A stretch of DNA of 64,000 nucleotides, taken from contig CAMNGP010000002.1 of NCBI GenBank assembly GCA_946538495.1, positions 37,816 through 101,815 of the forward strand, written 5' to 3'. Shown one piece after another: positions 56,768 to 64,000 of the stretch. The position numbers were made by a program, and so were the translations under genes. The DNA comes from an uncultured Candidatus Saccharibacteria bacterium. Lineage in GTDB: Bacteria > Patescibacteriota > Saccharimonadia > Saccharimonadales > Saccharimonadaceae. The notes beneath the pieces were generated by a model. The model searched no databases. It had not been told where the DNA came from and was given only the letters and a program-made list of their open reading frames with translations. The first letter of the stretch is position 1. Each line of letters opens with the position of its first letter.

Positions 56768-57706
56768 ATGGATATTTACGACTTAATAAATGATTTTTTG
56801 GAGCACTTGGAGATTGAAAGTGGTAGAAGTAAAAAGACGATTGATAACTATAGATTATACCTAGAAAGGTTCTTAAGTATTGCGCAAGAAATACTGAATA
56901 AAGATGAAGTAAAGCCAGGTGATATTACGCGGGAATTACTCAGAAAATATCGCATAAAGCTTAATCGATATGGCTCAGAGAATGGCAATGACGATTTGAA
57001 AACTATCACACAAGCATATCATCTGATTGCCCTGCGAGGGTTCTTGAAGTATCTAGCCAGGCGAGAAATTAAGTCTCTTGATCCTTCCCTAATTGATCTG
57101 CCACACGTTGTGCGCAAGCAAGTGACATTCTTGCATTTTGACGAAGTAGAAGATATGCTGAATCAAATTGATTTATCGACAGAGTCTGGATTACGCGACC
57201 GCGCAATTATAGAACTATTATATTCTGGGGGTTTGCGCGTATCAGAACTTGTAGGGTTGAACCGAGATTCGATCAACCTGGCGCGACGAGAATTTATGGT
57301 GAGAGGAAAAGGTAGCAAAGATCGGCCAATCTTTATTAGCAAATCGGCAGCAGAGAGAGTACAAGACTATTTGGACGCTAGGACTGATTCCCTGCCGGCC
57401 TTGTTCTTAAATAATTCTCGAAACTTACAGGCAGTAGATACTTCGGGAGATTATCGCAGAATCACCACGCGTTCGGTGGAGAGAATTGTCGAAAAATACG
57501 CCAGACTGGCTGGCATCACTAAACATGTTTCGCCCCACACTTTAAGGCATTCGTTTGCAACTGATTTATTGATGAACGGAGCAGATATTAGGTCTGTACA
57601 ATCAATGCTGGGACACGCAGATATTTCGACCACACAAATTTACACTCACGTGACGGATAAGCACCTAAAAGAAGTGCACGAGAAATTTCATTCAGATACT
57701 AATTAG
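56768..57706 (+). CDS. XerC/XerD-type tyrosine recombinase
   Basis: ELLYSGGLRVSELVGLNRDSI, HTLRHSFATDLLMNGADIRSVQSMLGHADISTTQIYTHV. Confidence 0.93.
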   Translation: MDIYDLINDFLEHLEIESGRSKKTIDNYRLYLERFLSIAQEILNKDEVKPGDITRELLRKYRIKLNRYGSENGNDDLKTITQAYHLIALRGFLKYLARREIKSLDPSLIDLPHVVRKQVTFLHFDEVEDMLNQIDLSTESGLRDRAIIELLYSGGLRVSELVGLNRDSINLARREFMVRGKGSKDRPIFISKSAAERVQDYLDARTDSLPALFLNNSRNLQAVDTSGDYRRITTRSVERIVEKYARLAGITKHVSPHTLRHSFATDLLMNGADIRSVQSMLGHADISTTQIYTHVTDKHLKEVHEKFHSDTN

Positions 57707-58424
57707 TATTTTTGACGATAGCTGGGTTATAAAGGCGAATAACAGTAGAAACTAGTGAAGGTTTCTCGGCATTTGAGCCGTACCAACAAGTGCGAATATA
57801 AAAATCGTAGAATCCTTTAGTGGGAGTGGCTTCGTTGCCGCCTGTAGCGATTTTGGTCTCATCATTATAATCAGCGACGGCGATTATGTAAATACCTTCG
57901 GCAGCAACAAGTGAGCCGCTGTCGCTATAAACTAGGCGGGGGTAAGTTGAGGCAGGTTGGAACTTGTCGCCTGAAGCGGGAACAATTATATTGCTGACAC
58001 CTTCATCGGTATTATTTTTGTTGCCCAATTGATGTAAATCAATAACAAAGGCTTTTTGAAAATAAATGCTGTTTGGATCATCCTGCTTGTTGTATAGCTC
58101 GTCACAGCTTTCGGGTGAATATTGTAAAATTTTTTCGATTGTCTTGTCGTTAAATTCGCCTTCCTTGGTAATAGCGTGTTTGGTAATTGTGTCCCATAAC
58201 TTGGAATACTTACCATTTGGATCATTCTCAATGATGGCGGAAGATTGAATAAATCTTAGTGCTTCAGTTTGAGAATCTACTTCTTCCCTGGCTAGGGTAG
58301 ATTCGAGAGAGGTCTGAGCATTGGAAGTGCCGTTACTCATGACAGCGACGATTGCGATGGCAATCATAGAAAAAATTCCTACCGCTAATGTTACCTCTAT
58401 TAATGTGTCACCCTTTTTAATCAT
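57699..58424 (-). CDS. Prepilin-like protein with type IV N-terminal motif
   Basis: MIKKGDTLIEVTLAVGIFSMIAIAIVAVMS; start after TATAAT-AAGCTT. Confidence 0.8.
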   Translation of the reverse strand: MIKKGDTLIEVTLAVGIFSMIAIAIVAVMSNGTSNAQTSLESTLAREEVDSQTEALRFIQSSAIIENDPNGKYSKLWDTITKHAITKEGEFNDKTIEKILQYSPESCDELYNKQDDPNSIYFQKAFVIDLHQLGNKNNTDEGVSNIIVPASGDKFQPASTYPRLVYSDSGSLVAAEGIYIIAVADYNDETKIATGGNEATPTKGFYDFYIRTCWYGSNAEKPSLVSTVIRLYNPAIVKNTN

Positions 58425-58431
58425 AAGCTTA

Positions 58432-59229
58432 TTATAACATACTTTGGAAAAAATTTGCAAAGGCGAAGGCAATGATAAATGCGGCTACTAAAAACGGACC
58501 AAAATAGATTTGATGCTTCTTGTGTTCAAAAGCGGTTGGAGCCATAACTACACAGGCCGAGAGATTAGCTAAGAAAAGCGTGACGAGAGCAAGAAATGGA
58601 TGAGACAACGCTAACCCAAGCGCCACACCGAGTAGCCAGTCACCGTCACCAACCCATTTGCCCTTAGATATTAGATACAGTAGTAGATATAGCCCGCCTA
58701 AGATTACGACCGACAGCAGTGGTTGCCAGATTAACTCCAGTGAGAAGCCCGATACCGACATAGTTTCGTATTCTTTAAGTGCTAGGATTAGCGCAGAACA
58801 AACAATTGCAATGACTAGCATATTGGCAGGGAGCTCACCATACAACCCGTCATAAATTGCTAAAAATCCAATAATAACAACAAAAACCAAAGTAAGAACA
58901 AAACCCGCCCAAGCAACAATGCTATTGGTCGCAAAATCAAATGTAGCACCAATCAATATAAAGGCAACCGCAAGGCTAAGCTCGGACAATAGTTCAGCCA
59001 CGCCGATGGAGGCTTTGCAAAAACGACACTTCCCTTTTAAGAATAACCAGGAAATAATAGGAAGATTGTCATACCATTTGAGTTGCTTGTGACACTTTAA
59101 ACAAACGGAGCGAGAGCCGAGCGTTTTGTGATGGTTGGCTTTTAGATTTAGGCGGCGAGCTTGGCAACAAAGAAAAGACCCAAAACAAGCGCCGAGAACG
59201 AAAAGTAAGATTAGGAAAACAGCAGTCAT
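58432..59229 (-). CDS. pilD: Type IV prepilin peptidase
   Basis: ACFGSFLCCQARRL, CLKCHKQLKWYDNLPIISWLFLKGKCRFC, GKWVGDGDWLLG. Confidence 0.93.
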   Translation of the reverse strand: MTAVFLILLFVLGACFGSFLCCQARRLNLKANHHKTLGSRSVCLKCHKQLKWYDNLPIISWLFLKGKCRFCKASIGVAELLSELSLAVAFILIGATFDFATNSIVAWAGFVLTLVFVVIIGFLAIYDGLYGELPANMLVIAIVCSALILALKEYETMSVSGFSLELIWQPLLSVVILGGLYLLLYLISKGKWVGDGDWLLGVALGLALSHPFLALVTLFLANLSACVVMAPTAFEHKKHQIYFGPFLVAAFIIAFAFANFFQSML

Positions 59230-59265
59230 ATTGTCATTTTAACATAAATAATTTATAATCAGGGT

Positions 59266-59787
59266 ATGAAAAAGGGTGATATTGATTCTAGGGGGTTTAC
59301 GATAATTGAGGTAGCTTTGGTGCTGGCAATTGCGGGCTTAATCTTTTTGATGGTGTTTGTGGCGTTGCCAGGTTTAAGAGCCTCGCAGCGTGATACTTCT
59401 AGGCGCGAAGACATGATATCTTTGATAGACGGTATAAAAAAATATCAGCAAAATAACCGAGGGACGTTGCCCACTGATTGGGATAGTTTTAAAGCAGAGT
59501 ATATGGGTGGCGAAGACTTTAATGACCCAGATGGGCCAGCGTATGAACTGAAATACGAAGAATGTGCGGATTTGTTGAAGAATACGAGCAAGGAGCCTGG
59601 CAAGACGCCGTGTTACGATGATAAGTCGATGTATGACGTATTCGAAGATTACGATAATAGATACACTATCTTGGTTTTAAAGCAAGCCTCTTGTCAAGGC
59701 GAAACACCAATATACGTTTCGAATCCTCGCAAGATGGCTGTGGTCTACAGGCTTGAGGGGTCTGGAATTTATTGCGGCAACACGTAA
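59266..59787 (+). CDS. Type IV pilin-like protein A
   Basis: SRGFTIIEVALVLAIAGLIFLMVFVALPGLRASQRDTSRRED. Confidence 0.88.
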   Translation: MKKGDIDSRGFTIIEVALVLAIAGLIFLMVFVALPGLRASQRDTSRREDMISLIDGIKKYQQNNRGTLPTDWDSFKAEYMGGEDFNDPDGPAYELKYEECADLLKNTSKEPGKTPCYDDKSMYDVFEDYDNRYTILVLKQASCQGETPIYVSNPRKMAVVYRLEGSGIYCGNT

Positions 59788-59949
59788 CCAAGTAGATTTA
59801 TGCTCATTCGCGCTTCGCTTCGCGCCGCGCAAAAGTCTCGTCGGTAAATCGGGCCTGCGCCCAGTACTATCTGGTACTCGGCTCGACTTACCGCCTCGCC
59901 TTTTGCTCGGGCTCGCTCAATGCTCATTCGCAAAAAACTACTTGGTTAC
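59784..59949. repeat. Nested palindromic intergenic element (type II) between convergent pilin paralogs
   Basis: Outer arms gtaaccaagtag / ctacttggttac; inner gcaaaag/cttttgc and cggtaaatcg/cgacttaccg; direct repeats tgctcattcgc. Confidence 0.82.
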
Positions 59950-59955
59950 ATACTT

Positions 59956-59987
59956 ATCAAAAAACTCCCAGGTGGGAGTTTTTTGAT
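59956..59987. terminator. Bidirectional terminator between convergent pilin genes
   Basis: atcaaaaaactcccaggtgggagttttttgat. Confidence 0.85.
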
Positions 59988-59999
59988 TGTAGACTAATT

Positions 60000-60569
60000 C
60001 TACTGATCGTCGATGCAGTAAGTACCAGCGCCTTCTAGGCGATAGAGGATTGCGAAGTGACGCTTTGCGGCTCCGCTACTTACAGCTGATTCGCCGGAAC
60101 ACTGTGCGTTGGTTCGAATGTAGATAGTATAGTTCATAGCATTCGGGGCATCATCCCACTCGCCTGTACCAATCTCTAGGTTGTAATATGTTCCATCTGG
60201 ATCCTTGAAGGTATTTGTTTCGGAATCGGTGCCTGAATTCATATATCTTTGAAGAAATTTGCAAGCTTCATTAGTTGAACAATTTTCCGGGAAAGTACTA
60301 TGATCATCGTCATCGTCATTCACTTCCCAGTCCCAACTGGAGTCATTAGGCAAGTCGCCGTTGCCGGTGTCTTGGTTGTTGGTTTGATACTGGATGAGCG
60401 AAGTGTCTACGCGAGACATATCGTTACGACGGGCAGTATCACGCTGAGAGCGCTGAAGCGCAGGTAACGCGACGAAAACCATCAAGAAGATAAGGCCAGC
60501 GATAGCAAGCACGAGCACGACCTCGATGATGGTAAAGCCTTGTTTAGAGTTGGTATTTAGTTTAGCCAT
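60000..60569 (-). CDS. Type IV pilin-like protein B
   Basis: KQGFTIIEVVLVLAIAGLIFLMVFVALPALQRSQRDTARRNDM; SD aaagga. Confidence 0.88.
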   Translation of the reverse strand: MAKLNTNSKQGFTIIEVVLVLAIAGLIFLMVFVALPALQRSQRDTARRNDMSRVDTSLIQYQTNNQDTGNGDLPNDSSWDWEVNDDDDDHSTFPENCSTNEACKFLQRYMNSGTDSETNTFKDPDGTYYNLEIGTGEWDDAPNAMNYTIYIRTNAQCSGESAVSSGAAKRHFAILYRLEGAGTYCIDDQ

Positions 60570-60637
60570 AAATAATCCTTTCTAGATTTTTATCCTTATG
60601 CTAATAATATCGTAAGTTTTTTCAAAAATCAAGTTTT

Positions 60638-61843
60638 TTATACAGCGACGTTATTGACGAGAGAGTAGATTGGGAGTAGGGTGCCGCCGATTACTACACC
60701 AATCAATCCCGCCATAATCACCATCAAGATTGGCTCGACCATGGTAGAAATATTGTTAATTTGTTCATCGAGTTCAGTCTCGTAGACTTGGGCGGCTTTG
60801 CCGAGCATTTCGTCGATTTTACCAGATTCTTCACCGATGCTGGCCATCTGTGGCACGAGTGGGAGCATAAAATTACGGTCCTTGAGCGCTTCAGAGAGTG
60901 CTTTCCCGCCCTTAATAATATCTAGTGATTTGGAATACTCATCTTCTACTACCACGTTGTTGGTGGCGTCGATAGCGATTTTGACCGAATCGAGCATTGG
61001 GACGCCGGTGGCGAGCATCATTTCGGCGGTACGGGCAAAACGTGAAACATATAGTTTGCGGAAAAGTCCACCAAAGATTGGCACATATAGTTTGAAATTG
61101 TCGGCAACTCTGCGACCAGCGGCAGTTTTCTTGACGGCATACCATATCCCACCAGTAACTCCGCCAACGATAAGTAACACCAACCACCAAAAATGGTCAA
61201 AGAAATTAGAAAGATTAACGAGTAATTTAGTAAGCTCTGGCAACTGCTGACCCATGTCTTTATAAAGGTTTTCAACTTGTGGCACTACCATAATCATCAT
61301 GAAGGCAAGCACGGCGATAATAACTACAAGAATAATGCCAGGGTAAACTAAGGCGCCTTTGATTTTGCTCATCATGGCAGCGTCTTTTTCTTCTTGGTCG
61401 GCAAGGCGCTTAAGCGCCAAATCTAGCGTACCAGACATTTCGCCAGCACGAATCAAGGCAAGATAAACACCGTTGAAGATATCAGGAAATTGCGAGAAAG
61501 AATCATAGAGAGTTTTGCCAGATTCTACACTGGTAAGAATCTCTTCGATAACGGATTTCATGCTTTTGCTTTGGGTTTGCTCGGTCACAGTGCGAAGGCT
61601 TGCGGCCAGAGGCAGACCCGCGCCAATCAAGGTAGATAGCTGACGAGTAAACATAATGCGATCTTTGGTAGTAATCCTAGTCTTCCCTCCCAGCAAACCC
61701 GTGCCTTCCTCGGTGATACTCTGTGGAATATAGCCTTGGTCGATCAACAAGCGGCCGGCAATATTCTCATTCTCGGCCTGAACATTCCCTTTGAGGATTT
61801 TGCCCGTTTTTTTGTCCTTAGCTTTGTAATTATAGCGCTTCAT
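60638..61843 (-). CDS. pilC: Type IV pilus inner-membrane platform protein
   Basis: MKRYNYKAKDKKTGKILKGNVQAEN, TRQLSTLIGAGLPLAASL, EPILMVIMAGLIGVVIGGTLLPIY. Confidence 0.95.
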   Translation of the reverse strand: MKRYNYKAKDKKTGKILKGNVQAENENIAGRLLIDQGYIPQSITEEGTGLLGGKTRITTKDRIMFTRQLSTLIGAGLPLAASLRTVTEQTQSKSMKSVIEEILTSVESGKTLYDSFSQFPDIFNGVYLALIRAGEMSGTLDLALKRLADQEEKDAAMMSKIKGALVYPGIILVVIIAVLAFMMIMVVPQVENLYKDMGQQLPELTKLLVNLSNFFDHFWWLVLLIVGGVTGGIWYAVKKTAAGRRVADNFKLYVPIFGGLFRKLYVSRFARTAEMMLATGVPMLDSVKIAIDATNNVVVEDEYSKSLDIIKGGKALSEALKDRNFMLPLVPQMASIGEESGKIDEMLGKAAQVYETELDEQINNISTMVEPILMVIMAGLIGVVIGGTLLPIYSLVNNVAV

Positions 61844-61844
61844 T

Positions 61845-62930
61845 CTAGCCTCTTACTAACCGATCCAATTCAGTAATATCTACAGCATATTCGCGAGCGG
61901 ATTCATAAGTAATAACGCCAGTTTGGACGAGTTTGGCTAGTGTGCGGTCCATAGTTTGCATGCCTTGTTCGGCGCCAGTCTGAATTGCAGTATCGATTTG
62001 ATGGGTCTTACCATCACGAATTAGTGAGCGAATAGCTGAATTTGCTACCATGATTTCGGCAGCTACCACGCGACCACCGCCAATGGCTGGCACAAGACGC
62101 TGAGCACAGATTGCCATTAACATATTTGCTAGCTGAGTACGCACTTGAGGCTGCTGGTGCGCCGGGAAAACATCCACCATGCGGTCGATAGATTGGGCCG
62201 CAGAGTTGGTGTGTAGAGTGGCAAAGACTAGATGGCCGGTTTCGGCAATAGTGATGGCGGCTTGAATGGTTTCGAGGTCGCGCATCTCGCCGATTAATAC
62301 GACATCTGGATCTTCACGCAAGACACTACGCAGGGCAGCTGCAAAACTAAAAGTATCGTAATGAACTTCACGCTGAACGATTACGGAACGTTGAGACCTA
62401 TGTGTAAATTCAATTGGATCCTCGATAGTAACAATGTGGACAGATTTTTCACGGTTAATTTTATCGACTAAGGCCGCAAGTGTAGTGGATTTACCAGAGC
62501 CAGTAGGACCAGTAACGAGCACTAAACCACGTGGAAAGTCGGCAAAAGTTTCAACGATAGCTGGCATGCCAAGGTCATTAATTCCCCGAATCTTGTTGGG
62601 GATGAGACGGAAAGCCGCGGCGAGCTTACCACGTTCATGAAAAGCATTTACACGGAAGCGAGCAATGTCGCCAAAGGCGAATGAATAATCAAATTCTTTA
62701 TCTTTGATTAGAATACCTTGTTGCTCTTGGTCGAGAGTTGTAAAAATCAGGTTTTTAAGCATCTCCTCGTTGAGAGCTGGAGTGCCGGGAATTGGCGTGA
62801 GAGCGCCATCGATACGCAAGATGGGAGGAAGGCCATATTGAATATGAAGATCAGAAGCATTACGCTTGACGCATTCTTCAAGTAAGGTTTCAATTTTGAC
62901 GTTGTTTGTAATTTGCCCACTGTTTTGCAT
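61845..62930 (-). CDS. pilT: Type IV pilus retraction ATPase
   Basis: ASDLHIQYGLPPILRIDG, VTGPTGSGKSTTLAALVDKIN, TLHTNSAAQSIDRMVDVFP. Confidence 0.95.
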   Translation of the reverse strand: MQNSGQITNNVKIETLLEECVKRNASDLHIQYGLPPILRIDGALTPIPGTPALNEEMLKNLIFTTLDQEQQGILIKDKEFDYSFAFGDIARFRVNAFHERGKLAAAFRLIPNKIRGINDLGMPAIVETFADFPRGLVLVTGPTGSGKSTTLAALVDKINREKSVHIVTIEDPIEFTHRSQRSVIVQREVHYDTFSFAAALRSVLREDPDVVLIGEMRDLETIQAAITIAETGHLVFATLHTNSAAQSIDRMVDVFPAHQQPQVRTQLANMLMAICAQRLVPAIGGGRVVAAEIMVANSAIRSLIRDGKTHQIDTAIQTGAEQGMQTMDRTLAKLVQTGVITYESAREYAVDITELDRLVRG

Positions 62931-62951
62931 ATCATTATTATACCACAAGCA

Positions 62952-64000
62952 TTATGAGATATCACTAGCTACGCGGTCTACCTCCTCTATTGTTGTAATG
63001 CCAGAAAGTGCTTTCAAAACACCATCTTGGCGCATTGTGACTGTGCCTTTGGACTTTGCTAGACGCATTATTTCGCCAGCGGTAGATTGGGAAATGATCA
63101 TCTTTTGAATATCTTCATCAACGACGATAGTTTCGTAAAGACCAGTACGACCAGAATAACCATTGGGAGTTTCCTTGGAATTGATTCCCCGTGCTAACAT
63201 GTAATGGTCGTTGTTTTTGATTGGCAAATCTGGATAACCTAAATCTTCACTAAATTTAGCTACATCTTCTTTAGTGGTTGGCAAAATATCGCCGACGATT
63301 GCGTTGATTTCTTTGGTTTCAATTTCGGAAGATTTATGCATCTCGCGTTTTTCGGTAATGCGGCGCACCAAACGCTGACCAATTACTACATTTAAGGTAG
63401 ATGAAAGAAGAAATGGCTCAATACCCATATCTAGAAGACGCGGTAAAATGCCGGCGGCAGAGTTGGTATGAAGAGTTGAAAAGACTAAGTGACCAGTAAG
63501 GGCGGCCTGCACAGCAAGACCTGCAGTCTCGGAATCACGAATCTCACCTACCATGATGACGTCTGGATCTTGACGCAAGATGGAGCGTAGGCCTGAGCCG
63601 AAGGTAAGGCCAGCATCCTCGTTGACTTGAATCTGATTAATACCATTCATTTTGTATTCAACTGGGTCTTCAAGTGTGACGATATTGATTTGTTCGGATT
63701 TGATTTGCTGAATTAGAGCGTAGAGGGTAGTAGATTTACCAGAACCGGTAGGGCCAGAAGTCAAGATCATACCATTTGGACGCTTGATTCCCTCCAGGAC
63801 ATCGCGCAAGGCACGACCGGTCATGCCCATTTTTTCAATCTCCATCGACACGCCAGTTTTATCAAGTAGACGGATGACAACCTGTTCACCCCAGGTGACT
63901 GGAGAAATTGCGATACGTAAATCAATTTCTTGACCATCAACTAAAACCGTAAATTGACCGTCTTGCGGAATACGATGCTCATCGATTTTAAGATTAGACA
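62952..64000 (-). CDS. pilB: Type IV pilus assembly ATPase, partial (continues past window)
   Basis: LTSGPTGSGKSTTLYALIQQIK, QVNEDAGLTFGSGLRSILRQDPDVIMVGEIRDSETAGLAVQAALTGHLVFSTLHTNSA; frame stays open to 64000 (SNLKIDEHRIPQDGQF...). Confidence 0.94.
   Translation of the reverse strand, partial: SNLKIDEHRIPQDGQFTVLVDGQEIDLRIAISPVTWGEQVVIRLLDKTGVSMEIEKMGMTGRALRDVLEGIKRPNGMILTSGPTGSGKSTTLYALIQQIKSEQINIVTLEDPVEYKMNGINQIQVNEDAGLTFGSGLRSILRQDPDVIMVGEIRDSETAGLAVQAALTGHLVFSTLHTNSAAGILPRLLDMGIEPFLLSSTLNVVIGQRLVRRITEKREMHKSSEIETKEINAIVGDILPTTKEDVAKFSEDLGYPDLPIKNNDHYMLARGINSKETPNGYSGRTGLYETIVVDEDIQKMIISQSTAGEIMRLAKSKGTVTMRQDGVLKALSGITTIEEVDRVASDIS

Noticed and set aside
1-64000. Alternative genetic code (UGA recoding as in some Patescibacteria)
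   Set aside because: All recognised genes read through normally with the standard code; no in-frame UGA needed in conserved proteins examined.

Overview
The gene content (leaderless-style promoters, TrbC/VirB2-like pilin, RhuM-Fic, type IV pilus locus, truncated PrmC) looks like a reduced-genome Patescibacteria/Saccharibacteria-type chromosome; this is inferred from gene content only. Most of the window is housekeeping: dnaE, galU, nrdDG, sufBC, prfA/prmC, htrA, lepB, parAB, rplU, ileS, mscS, nrdR, ftsZA, map/adk, rpsU, rpsT, holA, mutM, polA, rpoD, dnaG, mscL, orn, argS, an amino-acid ABC transporter, ndk, xerC/D and pil genes. Four tRNAs (Val, Asp, Gly, Arg) are present. The most interesting signal is a dispersed family of about 60-190 nt palindromic, multi-hairpin elements. 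They occur in intergenic gaps, several of them placed exactly between the -10 boxes of divergent genes. GC-rich relatives are inserted in frame inside three essential genes (sufB/D, polA, argS), and one shared core is read in different reading frames, much like Rickettsia palindromic elements. Other notable points: TATAAT boxes repeatedly placed exactly 6 nt before ATG (leaderless transcription), an NrdR that has lost all four zinc-ribbon cysteines together with paired NrdR-like boxes, a membrane-anchored serpin, an orphan zeta-toxin-like kinase, a pair of unlisted small ORFs behind strong promoters, and a decayed surface-protein remnant.
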